Shown here: in pieces, positions 18,018-26,246 of the stretch
Position numbering within the stretch: position 1 is the stretch's first letter
Layout of the letters: every line of letters starts with the position of its first letter
Assembly (NCBI RefSeq): GCF_011927725.1
Contig: NZ_JAATJC010000001.1
Location: forward strand, 689,001 to 753,000
Direction: 5' to 3'
Length of the DNA stretch: 64,000 bases
From: Sphingomonas kaistensis
GTDB taxonomy: Bacteria > Pseudomonadota > Alphaproteobacteria > Sphingomonadales > Sphingomonadaceae
Notes under the pieces: generated by a model
Seen by the model: the letters and a program-made list of their open reading frames with translations, nothing else
Told to the model about the DNA's origin: nothing
The model's database searches: none
Translations under genes and position numbers: made by a program

Positions 18018-18953
18018 ATGAAACTGCTGGCCGGCAATTCCAACGCGCCGCTTGCACGCGCGATCAGCGACTATCTCGAGATTCCGCTGACCAAGGCAAG
18101 CGTCCGCCGCTTCGCCGACGAGGAGATCTTCGTCGAGATCCACGAAAATGTCCGCGGCGAGGACGTCTTCCTGATCCAGTCGACCAGCTATCCCGCCAAC
18201 GACAATCTGATGGAATTGCTGATCTGCATCGACGCGCTGCGCCGCGCGTCGGCCAAGCGGATCACCGCCGTCATGCCCTACTTCGGCTATGCCCGGCAGG
18301 ACCGGAAGCCCGGGCCCCGCACCCCGATCTCGGCCAAGCTGGTGGCGAATCTGATCACCACCGCCGGTGCCAACCGGGTGCTGTCGGTCGACCTTCACGC
18401 CGGGCAGATCCAGGGTTTCTTCGACATTCCGACCGACAATCTGTTCGGCGCCCCGGTAGTGAGCGCGGACATCCAGGCCCGCTTCGGCGACCAGCCGATC
18501 ACCGTCGTCTCGCCGGACGTCGGCGGCGTGGTGCGCGCGCGCAGCCTGGCCAAGCGGCTCGAAAATGCGCCGCTGGCGATCGTCGACAAGCGGCGCGAAA
18601 AGGCCGGCGAATCGGAGGTGATGAACATCATCGGCGATGTCGAGGGGCGCTTCTGTATCCTGATCGACGATATCGTCGATTCGGCCGGCACCCTGTGCAA
18701 CGCCGCTGCCGCGCTCAAGGCGCAGGGCGCGCGCGGCGTGGTCGCTTATGTCACTCATGGCGTGCTGTCGGGCGGTGCCGCGGCGCGGGTCGCGGCGAGC
18801 GAGCTGACCGAGCTGGTGGTCACCGACAGCATCTATTCCGGTGAAACCGACCTCCCCGGGACTAAGATCCGGCGGCTGACGATCGCGCCGCTACTGGCCG
18901 AGGCGGTACGCCGGATCGCCGACGAATCGAGCGTATCCAGCCTGTTCGATTGA
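18018..18953 (+). CDS. prs: Ribose-phosphate pyrophosphokinase
   Basis: PRPP synthetase, 311 residues, the normal bacterial class I length. Visible motifs are [20 protein letters not shown], the ATP-binding [29 protein letters not shown], and the PRPP-binding loop [18 protein letters not shown] feeds nucleotide, histidine, tryptophan and NAD synthesis, so the divergent neighbour nadE uses a pathway that consumes its product. The start follows AAGGGGAGC. Confidence 0.97.
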   Translation: MKLLAGNSNAPLARAISDYLEIPLTKASVRRFADEEIFVEIHENVRGEDVFLIQSTSYPANDNLMELLICIDALRRASAKRITAVMPYFGYARQDRKPGPRTPISAKLVANLITTAGANRVLSVDLHAGQIQGFFDIPTDNLFGAPVVSADIQARFGDQPITVVSPDVGGVVRARSLAKRLENAPLAIVDKRREKAGESEVMNIIGDVEGRFCILIDDIVDSAGTLCNAAAALKAQGARGVVAYVTHGVLSGGAAARVAASELTELVVTDSIYSGETDLPGTKIRRLTIAPLLAEAVRRIADESSVSSLFD

Positions 18954-18959
18954 GAACGG

Positions 18960-18983
18960 GCGGGCCGCTGCAGATCGGCCCGC
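18960..18983. terminator. Hairpin between convergent prs and PspC genes
   Basis: GCGGGCCG and CGGCCCGC (18960-18967, 18976-18983) form an 8-bp stem with an 8-base loop in the 43-base gap between the convergent genes. There is no clear U-run, so it may act only weakly or in both directions. Confidence 0.4.
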
Positions 18984-18996
18984 GTGACCGATCGGC

Positions 18997-19182
18997 TCAG
19001 CCCTGCGGCGCGAGGACACCTGCGGCGACATAGAGCACTGCTGCGACCGGGCCGGTGACGAGCACCGCGAGAATGATGGCCAGCCTGATCACCAGCGGGT
19101 CGGTGCCGGTCATGTCGGCAAGCCCGGCGCCAACGCCCATCAGTTTCGCGTCGGTGTGGTTAAGAACAAAGCGGCGATTCAT
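18997..19182 (-). CDS. PspC domain small membrane protein
   Basis: The 61-residue product is a PspC domain: NRRFVLNHTDAKLMGVGAGLADMTGTDPLVIRLAIILAVLVTGPVAAVLYVAAGVLAP. The first half is the cytoplasmic turn with GVGAGLADMTGTDP, the second is a membrane hairpin. PspC proteins are associated with envelope-stress responses, but stand-alone short versions are common and no other psp gene is present here. It converges on prs. Confidence 0.88.
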   Translation of the reverse strand: MNRRFVLNHTDAKLMGVGAGLADMTGTDPLVIRLAIILAVLVTGPVAAVLYVAAGVLAPQG

Positions 19183-19214
19183 CTTGGTGGTCCTTGAAAG
19201 AGTGGGGTTGCGGT

Positions 19215-19322
19215 TCAGGCGATCGGAAGCGGGCCGACGGCGGCGCTGACGAACAGCATGGCAGCGACGAAAGCGCCCGAAAGCGAAACGGCGAGCTGGC
19301 GGAAGTTGAGGGCGGTAGTCAT
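19215..19322 (-). CDS. 35-residue membrane peptide
   Basis: From ATG 19322, which follows AGGAGCC, the peptide is MTTALNFRQLAVSLSGAFVA... ending SAAVGPLPIA, with one membrane helix or uncleaved signal sequence. A longer frame to 19454 lacks a plausible leader. It lies 32 bases upstream of the PspC gene on the same strand, so the two may form a small operon. Function unknown; such tiny proteins next to PspC genes recur in sphingomonads as far as I recall. Confidence 0.6.
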   Translation of the reverse strand: MTTALNFRQLAVSLSGAFVAAMLFVSAAVGPLPIA

Positions 19323-19631
19323 GTCATCTGGCTCCTGTTTTTGGCTGGTCCGGCGTCGTGCCGGTCCATGCCAAGGGTAATGCAGGAGCCGTGCCAGTTT
19401 GTTCTTTCCAGCCCTTTTCAACAGCTTGGGCCGAAGCAGCAATGCCGGGCGCAACGGTCCGCCCTGCCAAGTTGGGAAAGTTCACCACAGGATGGTCCGA
19501 TCGCCAGCAATCCCCAACGGCCTGTTAACCATCCTCGCCAGCGAAGCCGAAAGACATGAGGGTTAATAGCCGGCTTACCGCGTTGCTTGGGCTTCTGGCT
19601 CGGCGCGCCTGATGTGGGGACAGATAATATC
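19323..19631. other. Intergenic region upstream of the pilus locus
   Basis: This 309-base gap between two divergent transcription units holds no credible ORF. It contains GTTAACC at 19524-19530 and GGTTAA at 19561-19566 as inverted copies, possible regulator half-sites upstream of the DUF4402 gene. The promoters of both units should lie here. Confidence 0.5.
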
Positions 19632-20153
19632 ATGAAGAAGACGATCCTTGTTGCGGCCGCGCTGGCCGCTGTTGCCGCCGCAAGCCCGGCCGCTGCCCAG
19701 AACGCGACCTCGGCCAGCCCGCGCGCCCTTGCCGGCGCCCGCCTGATCAAGCCGCTGACGCTGACCGCCCTGCGCGATCTCAACTTCGGCACCATCGTCA
19801 TGGGCACGATCAGCGGCGACCAGACCGTCAGCATCAGCGGTGCCGGCGTGGTCGGCTGCGGCGCGCCGGGCGGTGGCCTGACCTGCGCCGGTACGCCGGT
19901 CTCGGCCGGCTATCGCATCACCGGCACGCAGGGACAGGTCGTGACCATCTCCTCGGCCGCCGCCAGCTTCCCGCTGACCGGCTCGAACGGTGGCACGCTG
20001 GCCTTCACCCCGAGCTTCCCGGCGTCGCTGACGCTCGGCAATTCGGGCAGCCCGGGCAACGACTTCAACGTCGGTGGCTCGGTCGTCATCAACAGCAGCA
20101 GCGTCGACGGGGTCTATTCGGGCCAGATCGATATCCAGGTCGCCTATCAATAA
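19632..20153 (+). CDS. DUF4402 domain protein, pilin-like surface subunit
   Basis: The 173-residue product starts at ATG 19632 (MKKTILVAAALAAV), with a signal peptide cleaved after AAAQ near residue 24. The mature part fits DUF4402: LIKPLTLTALRDLNFGTIVMG, then a serine/glycine-rich beta domain with two cysteines (CGAPGGGLTC) and a C-terminal VDGVYSGQIDIQVAYQ. DUF4402 proteins are all-beta exported proteins resembling chaperone-usher subunits. The next two genes encode a pilus-type chaperone and an usher-like protein, which supports a role as the major fibre or surface subunit. A strong terminator after the gene suggests it is made in excess. Confidence 0.88.
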   Translation: MKKTILVAAALAAVAAASPAAAQNATSASPRALAGARLIKPLTLTALRDLNFGTIVMGTISGDQTVSISGAGVVGCGAPGGGLTCAGTPVSAGYRITGTQGQVVTISSAAASFPLTGSNGGTLAFTPSFPASLTLGNSGSPGNDFNVGGSVVINSSSVDGVYSGQIDIQVAYQ

Positions 20154-20185
20154 GCAGCCGATCCATCCGGATTGGTGATCAGAGG

Positions 20186-20212
20186 GGGCGGTTCCGCAAG
20201 GAGCCGCCCTTT
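20186..20212 (+). terminator. Terminator between subunit and chaperone genes
   Basis: GGGCGGTTCC-GCAA-GGAGCCGCCC forms a 10-bp stem (one G-U pair) with a GNRA-type tetraloop, then TTTCT. It lies 33 bases after the DUF4402 stop and would cut most transcripts before the chaperone gene, giving excess subunit. Confidence 0.85.
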
Positions 20213-20330
20213 CTGCATGCCAGCCCGGGCCGTTCACCGCGGCATGGTTAGCGCTTCATCAACCATTGGCTGCGAGAACGCTCCGATATGGTGGCAAATC
20301 GTGCCGCCATGGGGGAGCCCGTCGCACGCC

Positions 20331-21152
20331 ATGTCCATTACCGCCCGTTTCGCCCTTCGTGCCGCCCTGCTTGCGCCGCTGGTCGCCCTGGCGCCCCCGG
20401 CGAATGCTGGCGTCGGCGACCTGCTGGTGGCGCCGACCCGGATCATCCTCAACAACGGTCGCGGCACCGAGATCATTCTCAACAACATCGGTGACGAGAC
20501 CGCCACCTATCGCATCAGCGTCGAGCTGAAGCGGATGCGAAGCGACGGTTCGTTCGAAGAGGTTTCGACGCCCGATGCCCGCGAAGCGACCGCCCGCGAC
20601 ATGATCGTCTATGCCCCGCGCCGCGTCGTCCTGCCGCCGCGCCAGCCGCAGACCATCCGGATCGCCGCCCGCGCGCCGGCCGGCCTCGCCGATGGCGAAT
20701 ATCGCGTCCACCTCCTGTTCCGGGCCGTCCCGGCGGCCCAGCCGCCGGTGCAGACCCCGGCCGACTTCAAGGGCATCGGCTTTGCGCTGACCCCGGTCTA
20801 CGGCGTCACCATTCCGGTCATCGTGCGGCTCGGCAATCTTTCGGCCAAGGCGGGGATCGCCAACGTCGGCAAGGTGGTGCTGGAAGGCCGCCCAGCGGTA
20901 GCGATGGAGCTGACCCGCGCGGGCTCCCGCTCGACCTTCGGCGAGGTGCGGGTACTCAAGGCCGGGCTCAAGGAGCCGCTCGCCGTCCAGCGCGGCGTTG
21001 CCGTCTACACCGAGATCGACCGCCGCACGGTCACCGTCCCGATCAGCGAGGAATTGCTTGCGCAGGCGAGTGGCCCGGTCACGGTGCAATATCTCGAGAC
21101 CGTCGATGGCGTGTCGACCACGCTCGCCGAAACGAGCGCGATCCTGCGCTAA
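20331..21152 (+). CDS. Periplasmic pilus-assembly chaperone (PapD-like)
   Basis: The 273-residue protein starts at ATG 20331 (MSITARFALRA), with a signal peptide ending ANAG. The N-terminal immunoglobulin-like domain has LLVAPTRIILNNGRGTEIILNNIGDETATYRISVELKRM, and VYAPRRVVLPPRQPQTIRIAARAPAGLADGEYRVHLLFRAV matches the conserved P-P-x-x-x-Q-x-x-R and YR segments of FimC/PapD-like chaperones. A C-terminal second domain follows. Upstream is the DUF4402 subunit; 30 bases downstream is the usher-like gene. An in-frame start at 20172 would add a non-signal leader that crosses the terminator, so it is rejected. Confidence 0.88.
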   Translation: MSITARFALRAALLAPLVALAPPANAGVGDLLVAPTRIILNNGRGTEIILNNIGDETATYRISVELKRMRSDGSFEEVSTPDAREATARDMIVYAPRRVVLPPRQPQTIRIAARAPAGLADGEYRVHLLFRAVPAAQPPVQTPADFKGIGFALTPVYGVTIPVIVRLGNLSAKAGIANVGKVVLEGRPAVAMELTRAGSRSTFGEVRVLKAGLKEPLAVQRGVAVYTEIDRRTVTVPISEELLAQASGPVTVQYLETVDGVSTTLAETSAILR

Positions 21153-21182
21153 ACCGGGCGGGCGGGGGCCGAGGCGCAGATC

Positions 21183-23903
21183 ATGCTTAAGGGCTGGCTC
21201 CGGCTGCCTTTGACGCTGCTTGCGGCGGCGGGCCTCGGCTTCGCCGCGCCCGCGTCGGCACCGCCGTCCGGTCCGGCGTGGAGCGCTGACCCGGACAGCC
21301 AGTATCTGCTCGACCTCCAGATCCGACAGCGCCTGCTCGGCGATGGAGTGCGGGCCTATCCGGTGCCAGAGGGCACCTGCGTCATTCTCGGCGATCTCGT
21401 CACCGCGCTCGACCTTCCGATCAAGATCGACCTCGCCGCGCGGCGTGCCGACGGCTGGGCCTTCAAGGAGGCCAACCGCCTGCTGATCGACCGCAAGGCC
21501 GGCAAGGTCGCGTTCGGCACGAGCGGCAACGAGGCGATCGCCCCGACCGCGATCCGCGATGCGCCGGACGGCTGGTGCGTCGAGACCGCCACTCTTTCGC
21601 GCTGGCTCGGCCTCGCGGTCCAGGCGCGCACCGACGCCGCGCTCTTGCTGCTCAACAGCGAGGAGAAGTTGCCGGTCGAGCTTGCCGCCGAGCGGCGGGA
21701 GCGGGCGGCGCGGCTAACCAGAGCAAGCCTGCCGATGTCCGCCCTGCCGCGCGTCACCCTTCCCTACCGCATGTGGCGGACGCCCAGCGTCGACGTCATG
21801 ATGGACGCCGGCGTCACCTATTCCGCCGGCAGCGGTGCAAAGATCGACCACCGTGCAAGCATTCTCGCCGCCGGCGAGGCGCTGCAGATGAGCTATGACG
21901 CGCGGGTATCGACCAACAAACGCGGACTGCCGACCGGCTTGCGGTTCCGCGCCTACCGCTCCGACCCCGACGGAGGATTGCTCGGGCCGCTCAAGGCCAC
22001 CCATGCCGCAGTGGGCGATGTCGAGGGCATCGGCAGCCCGGTCGCAGGCGGCACCGCCACCGGGCGCGGTGCGATGGTCACCAACCGGCCGCTGTTCCAG
22101 TCGGTCGCCTTCGACCGCACCCAGTTCAGCGGCGAGCTTCCGCCCGGCTGGGATGCCGAACTCTATCGCAACGGTGAACTGGTCGCCTTTGCCGGGGCGG
22201 ATCCCAACGGCCGCTATCGCTTCGACGACGTCGCCCTCGGCTTCGGCGACAATTATTTCGAGATCGTCACCTACGGTCCGCAGGGCCAGGTCAAGCGGCG
22301 GGCCGAAAGCCTGACCGTCGGCCAGAGCGCGGTGCCGCCGGGCGAGACCCATTATTGGGCAGGGATCGTCGATCCCGGTCGCGACCTGGTCGAACTTCAT
22401 CGCGGCGGCGCACCCCCCAGTCGCGAGGCCGGATGGCGCGGCGGCGCAAGCATCGAGCACGGGCTGGACCGGCGCACCTCCGTGGCGGCGCTGGTCCAGA
22501 CGTTGAGCATCGACGACAAGCGCGTCACTTATGTCGAGGGCACGGTGCGGCGGTCGATCGGGCCGGCGGTGACCGAATTCGGCGCGGCGCGTGACAGTGC
22601 TGGCGGCCTGGCGCTGCGCGGCCAGGCCTTGGCCAAGATCGGCGCCACCAATCTCGCCTGGAGCAGTTTCTGGAGCCGCGACTTCGCCGCTCGTCCGCAA
22701 GGACTGTCCGCGACCAGCGAGCATCGCTTCAGTATCGATGCGCCGCTCAAGCTGGGCGGCGACTTCGTGCTTCCGCTTCACGGCGACGTCCGCGTTGCCG
22801 GGCGCAAGGATGGCGGACGGACGATCGAGGCCAATGCGCGGACCAGCGTGATGCTCAGCCGCTTCAACCTCGCCACCCTCGTTCGCTGGCGCAGCGAGCG
22901 TCCGCCTGGCGGCTTGCCGGGGCGCCAACAGGTCGAAGCGGGGCTGATCGGCAGTGGCCGGATCGGACCCGTCCGCTTGCGCGGAACGACCGAGATGGAA
23001 ATCGCGCCGTCGACCAGGCTGCGGCGGGTCGAGCTATCGGGCTATTGGCGCGGCAGCGGGACGGCCGACTGGGAAGGGGCCATCGCTTATGAAGGGCTCG
23101 ACCGCAGGCTGCGCGGGCGGATGACGCATGTTCGCCGTTTCGATGCCTTCGCGGTTGCCGGCACGGTTGAAGCGGCAACCGACGGGTCGGTCGCGGCGGG
23201 CCTCAATCTCAGCTTCTCGCTCGACCGCGGTAGTTCGGGTTGGCGCGCCAGCCGCCAATCGCTCGCCGCGACCGGCAGCGTCCGCGCGCAACTGTTCCGT
23301 GACGACAATGGCAATGGCCTGCGGGACAAGGGCGAAGCGCTGGAGCAGGGAGCGATCCTGACCGCCGGAAGCCGGCCCGCCGACCGTCCGAGCGGCAGGG
23401 ATGGCTGGGCAACGGTCGCCGGCCTCGACAATTATCGTCCGGTCGCGATCGGGGTCGATGCCAGCTCGCTCAGCGATCCCAATTTGGTGCCGACCATCGC
23501 CGGCCAGATCATCGTTCCGCGCCCCGGGGTATCGGCCGAACTGATGATCCCGCTGGCCGGTGGCGGTGCGATCGAAGGCAGCTTGCTGAAAGACGGCGGA
23601 AGCGCGTTCGAGGGACTCGATATCGAGCTGGTCGATGCGAGCGGCAAGGTCGTTGCCCAGGCGCGCAGCGATTACGACGGGTTTTTCCTGTTCGAACGGG
23701 TGCCGCCGGGCCGCTACGCCCTGCGCCTGACCGAACCCAGCCGTTCGGCGGCGCAGGCCCTGTCGGCGTCACTCCGCGCCATGGTCGAGCTTCAGCCAGA
23801 GCAGGCGGTCACCAGGCTCGGCCCGATCATCGTCAAGGCCGCGCCTCGACTGGCGGCCGTTAACCAAGAAGTCGTCTCAGGCGACTTTCTTGCTTCGCGA
23901 TAG
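21183..23903 (+). CDS. Usher-like outer-membrane protein with C-terminal CNA-B/carboxypeptidase-regulatory-type domains
   Basis: The 906-residue protein has a signal peptide (ending about ASA), a cysteine-bearing N-terminal domain (TCVILGDLVTALDLPI; WCVETATLSRWLGL), and a plug-like segment at about 310-380 (QFSGELPPGWDAELYRNGELVAF, YRFDDVALGFGDNYFEIVTYGPQGQVKRR) that closely resembles the barrel-plug region of FimD ushers. Alternating strands follow to about 680. The C-terminus has LFRDDNGNGLRDKGEALEQG, an SdrD/CNA-B-like calcium loop, and a carboxypeptidase-regulatory-like repeat (YDGFFLFERVPPGRYALRLTEP). The architecture is usher-like but not a standard FimD. It likely secretes the DUF4402 subunit with the upstream chaperone. 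Confidence 0.8.
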   Translation: MLKGWLRLPLTLLAAAGLGFAAPASAPPSGPAWSADPDSQYLLDLQIRQRLLGDGVRAYPVPEGTCVILGDLVTALDLPIKIDLAARRADGWAFKEANRLLIDRKAGKVAFGTSGNEAIAPTAIRDAPDGWCVETATLSRWLGLAVQARTDAALLLLNSEEKLPVELAAERRERAARLTRASLPMSALPRVTLPYRMWRTPSVDVMMDAGVTYSAGSGAKIDHRASILAAGEALQMSYDARVSTNKRGLPTGLRFRAYRSDPDGGLLGPLKATHAAVGDVEGIGSPVAGGTATGRGAMVTNRPLFQSVAFDRTQFSGELPPGWDAELYRNGELVAFAGADPNGRYRFDDVALGFGDNYFEIVTYGPQGQVKRRAESLTVGQSAVPPGETHYWAGIVDPGRDLVELHRGGAPPSREAGWRGGASIEHGLDRRTSVAALVQTLSIDDKRVTYVEGTVRRSIGPAVTEFGAARDSAGGLALRGQALAKIGATNLAWSSFWSRDFAARPQGLSATSEHRFSIDAPLKLGGDFVLPLHGDVRVAGRKDGGRTIEANARTSVMLSRFNLATLVRWRSERPPGGLPGRQQVEAGLIGSGRIGPVRLRGTTEMEIAPSTRLRRVELSGYWRGSGTADWEGAIAYEGLDRRLRGRMTHVRRFDAFAVAGTVEAATDGSVAAGLNLSFSLDRGSSGWRASRQSLAATGSVRAQLFRDDNGNGLRDKGEALEQGAILTAGSRPADRPSGRDGWATVAGLDNYRPVAIGVDASSLSDPNLVPTIAGQIIVPRPGVSAELMIPLAGGGAIEGSLLKDGGSAFEGLDIELVDASGKVVAQARSDYDGFFLFERVPPGRYALRLTEPSRSAAQALSASLRAMVELQPEQAVTRLGPIIVKAAPRLAAVNQEVVSGDFLASR

Positions 23904-23929
23904 GATCCGGACCGGAGTTTGGGGAGGTT

Positions 23930-23952
23930 CCCCCTCCCGGCCAGGGAGGGGG
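23930..23952. terminator. GC hairpin between usher gene and tRNA-Leu
   Basis: CCCCCTCCC-GGCCA-GGGAGGGGG is a perfect 9-bp stem with a 5-base loop. It lies between the convergent usher and tRNA genes and could block transcription from both sides, although no U-run follows on either strand. Confidence 0.5.
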
Positions 23953-24039
23953 TGGTGCGGTCGAGAAGACTCGAACTTCCACGGCCTTTCGGCCACAGCG
24001 ACCTCAACGCTGCGCGTCTACCAATTCCGCCACGACCGC
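23953..24039 (-). tRNA. tRNA-Leu(GAG)
   Basis: The minus strand reads as an 87-base tRNA with encoded CCA. The acceptor stem is GCGGTCG/CGACCGC, the D arm has GGAATTGGTAGACGC, the anticodon stem CAGCG/CGCTG encloses TTGAGGT (anticodon GAG), the long variable arm is typical of class II tRNA-Leu (GGCC-GAAA-GGCC), and the T arm has GTTCGAGTC. It reads CUC and CUU codons, the dominant leucine pair with CUG in this GC-rich genome. Confidence 0.97.
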
Positions 24040-24145
24040 ATGTTTGTCGGCACTGCTCGGACGAGAGCGCCGGTGGCAAGGCGCGTGCCTCTAGCAGCGC
24101 CCTTTGCGCAGCGCAACAGCGCTGAACCGTTCCATTGTGGAGCAG

Positions 24146-24166
24146 AGGTAAACAGGTCGTTTACCT
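24146..24166. promoter_or_regulatory. Perfect inverted repeat upstream of a small secreted protein
   Basis: AGGTAAAC-AGGTC-GTTTACCT is a perfect 8-bp inverted repeat with a 5-base spacer, 25 bases before the start of the 24191 gene. AT-rich palindromes of this form are typical operators. The following TTTC would also allow weak terminator function on the plus strand. Confidence 0.5.
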
Positions 24167-24190
24167 TTTCGGGCGCGAGTCCTAGCGTCG

Positions 24191-24409
24191 ATGCTCATGC
24201 TGGCCTCCCCCCTGCTGGCCGCCCTTGCGGCAACCGTCCAGACGCCCTCCGCGGCGGCTCCACCGGTGCAGGTGCGCGCGCAGGCGCAGGTGTTCGTGCA
24301 GATCATCCAGGCCGCCGAAGTGCGCAACGGGCGAAGCGACACGCCGCATCAGCGGACGGTCCGCCGCGACGAGGCCGGGCAGACACAAACCTTGCTGCAA
24401 TTCGAGTAG
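24191..24409 (+). CDS. Small secreted protein of unknown function
   Basis: The 72-residue product has an N-terminal signal peptide (MLMLASPLLAALAATVQTPSAAA) followed by a short mature part VQVRAQAQVFVQIIQAAEVRNG... that ends with RRDEAGQTQTLLQFE. The pattern alternating-strand, RNG, RRDE, closing L-x-E-F/FE recurs in small sphingomonad exported proteins that I cannot name. The start is preceded by a perfect inverted repeat. It converges on the zinc-ribbon gene with only one base between stops. Confidence 0.65.
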   Translation: MLMLASPLLAALAATVQTPSAAAPPVQVRAQAQVFVQIIQAAEVRNGRSDTPHQRTVRRDEAGQTQTLLQFE

Positions 24410-24410
24410 C

Positions 24411-25415
24411 TTAGGCGCCTACGGTTTGCTCGTCGCGGCAGCGCGGGACGCTCCGCTGCTGTCCGAAGAATACCTCCAGGCACGCCGCGGCCGACGGCAC
24501 GTCGAGGTTGGCGCTGTTGAAGCTGGCGGTTGCCCCCGGCGCCAGTTGCGGCGGCGAGATCGGGATGGTCCAGCGATAGACGACATTCTGCTCGAGACTG
24601 CGGAGCTGCGCGTTGAGCGGCGGTACCGGCAAGGTTTCGTCGGTCTCGTTACGGACGATCCCGCTGACCTCGAACAGCTGATTGCCGCTTGCAAGCTGGG
24701 TCCGGCCATGCTGCTGGACCTGGACCGTCAGCCGCGTCGAGGCATCCCCCTGGGCGATGCCAAGCCGGCCCTTGAGCTCCGCCGGGGCCCAGAAATAGAC
24801 GCCGGCGGCGACGAGGGCGACCAGCAGCAGCAGAGCGCCGACCAGTAGCGGCCAGCGGCGACGCGGTTCGTCCTCATCCTCGTCCTGAGCCGCGAACGGG
24901 CTGTAGAGATCCTCGGTTTCCATCCGGGCCGCGCGCAGGGGATGCGAGGCGCGCGGCGCCTCCACGGCGGGTTCAGGCTCGAATTGCGGCTCCGGAGCCG
25001 GGCCATCGTCGACCGGAACCGCGGCCTCGGGATAGGGATCGGGCGCGACCGCTGCTTCTTCCGGCATGCTGGCGGCGGTTTCCTGCTCGGCCAGTATGTC
25101 CGCAGTGGCGATCGGCGCGGCTGCGGGGGGCGCTTCCTCCGCGGGCTGGGCATAGGCCTCGTCCGAAGTGGCGTGGTCACCAACCCCGGCCGCGACCGCG
25201 TCGCCGCCCTGGTCGCCAACGGCATGATCCCGAGCGTCGTGCGCGATACCCTCATCGGCGGCGTGCTGAACGGGCTCGCTCGTCTCCTCGGAGGCCTCGG
25301 GCTCCTGGTGCCAACTATGCTTGCACTGGGCGCAGCGCACGGTGCGGCCGGCGGGCGGGATCGCACCGTCCTTCACCACGTAGCGCGTCCCGCACGATGG
25401 GCAGGTCAGGATCAT
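24411..25415 (-). CDS. MJ0042-type zinc-ribbon single-pass membrane protein
   Basis: The 334-residue product starts at ATG 25415 with the zinc ribbon MILTCPSCGTRYVVKDGAI, whose second knuckle is CAQCKHSW (Cys-x2-Cys twice). A long acidic, low-complexity linker rich in Glu/Ala/Pro follows (about 45-215), then RRRWPLLVGALLLLVALVAAGVYFW, a single membrane helix, and a C-terminal periplasmic beta domain (LFEVSGIVRNETDE, VVYRWTIPISPPQLAPGATASFNS) of the FxLYD/DUF3426 type. The layout recurs next to ftsEX in alphaproteobacteria; role unknown. It is divergent from ftsE. Confidence 0.85.
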   Translation of the reverse strand: MILTCPSCGTRYVVKDGAIPPAGRTVRCAQCKHSWHQEPEASEETSEPVQHAADEGIAHDARDHAVGDQGGDAVAAGVGDHATSDEAYAQPAEEAPPAAAPIATADILAEQETAASMPEEAAVAPDPYPEAAVPVDDGPAPEPQFEPEPAVEAPRASHPLRAARMETEDLYSPFAAQDEDEDEPRRRWPLLVGALLLLVALVAAGVYFWAPAELKGRLGIAQGDASTRLTVQVQQHGRTQLASGNQLFEVSGIVRNETDETLPVPPLNAQLRSLEQNVVYRWTIPISPPQLAPGATASFNSANLDVPSAAACLEVFFGQQRSVPRCRDEQTVGA

Positions 25416-25526
25416 GGATTGGGCGCTTTCTCTTTCAACCGGATACAGAAACGTTGCGTAACCTTTTCGTGAATCCATTGGCAAGCTAGACGCGGCAAAG
25501 GGCGACAGAAGAAAGAGGGGGCGATC

Positions 25527-26246
25527 CTGGCCGCGCTGGTCGAGTTCGACGGAGTGGGCTTGCGGTACGGGACCGGCGCGGAGGTGCTGGCCGGACTGGA
25601 CCTGCGCCTTGCGCCGGGGGGATTCTACTTCCTCACCGGGGCATCGGGCGCGGGCAAGACGTCCCTGCTCAAGCTCCTGTATCTCGCCCAGCGGCCGACG
25701 CGGGGACGGCTAAGGCTGTTCGGCGAAGACGTCGGCGAGGCGCCGCGCGAATCCCTTCCGGCATTCCGGCGGCGGATCGGGGTGGTGTTCCAGGACTTCC
25801 GGCTGGTGCGTCACCTGTCCGCCTTCGATAATGTCGCGCTGCCGCTGCGCATCGCCGGCCATGACGACCGCGAGATCGAAGGTCCGGTGCGCGAGATGCT
25901 GGCCTGGGTCGGGCTTGCCGACCGCGCCAGCGCCAAGCCGCCGACCCTGTCGGGCGGGGAACAGCAACGCGTCGCCATCGCCCGGGCGGTGATCGCTCGG
26001 CCCGAATTGCTGGTCGCCGACGAGCCGACCGGCAACGTCGACGCGGCGATGGCCGATCGCCTGATCCACCTGTTCGAAGCGCTCAACCGGCTTGGCACCA
26101 CTGTAGTGGTCGCAACCCACGACCTGTCGCTGATCGGCGCGGTCAAGGGTGCGAGGATGATGCGGCTCGAGGATGGGCGGCTGTCTGATCCGACCGGCGA
26201 ACTGCGTCACCCGCCGAGCCGCCAGCCCGACGGGGCCCCGGCATGA
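25527..26246 (+). CDS. ftsE: Cell division ATP-binding protein FtsE
   Basis: FtsE is the ATPase of the FtsEX complex that activates septal peptidoglycan hydrolases. Motifs: Walker [16 protein letters not shown]-loop VVFQDFRLV, signature [15 protein letters not shown], Walker [13 protein letters not shown]. The first in-frame GTG (25554) would cut off [11 protein letters not shown], the conserved first strand of ABC ATPases. No ATG, GTG or TTG occurs upstream in frame, but CTG at 25527 lies seven bases after AGAGGGG and gives [15 protein letters not shown], the expected N-terminus. I therefore infer a rare CTG start. It overlaps ftsX by ATGA. Confidence 0.88.
   Translation: MAALVEFDGVGLRYGTGAEVLAGLDLRLAPGGFYFLTGASGAGKTSLLKLLYLAQRPTRGRLRLFGEDVGEAPRESLPAFRRRIGVVFQDFRLVRHLSAFDNVALPLRIAGHDDREIEGPVREMLAWVGLADRASAKPPTLSGGEQQRVAIARAVIARPELLVADEPTGNVDAAMADRLIHLFEALNRLGTTVVVATHDLSLIGAVKGARMMRLEDGRLSDPTGELRHPPSRQPDGAPA

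Noticed and set aside
20248..20265. TTAG-N7-TCAACC before the chaperone gene
   Set aside because: Two or more mismatches from a CtrA box; expected by chance at this level.
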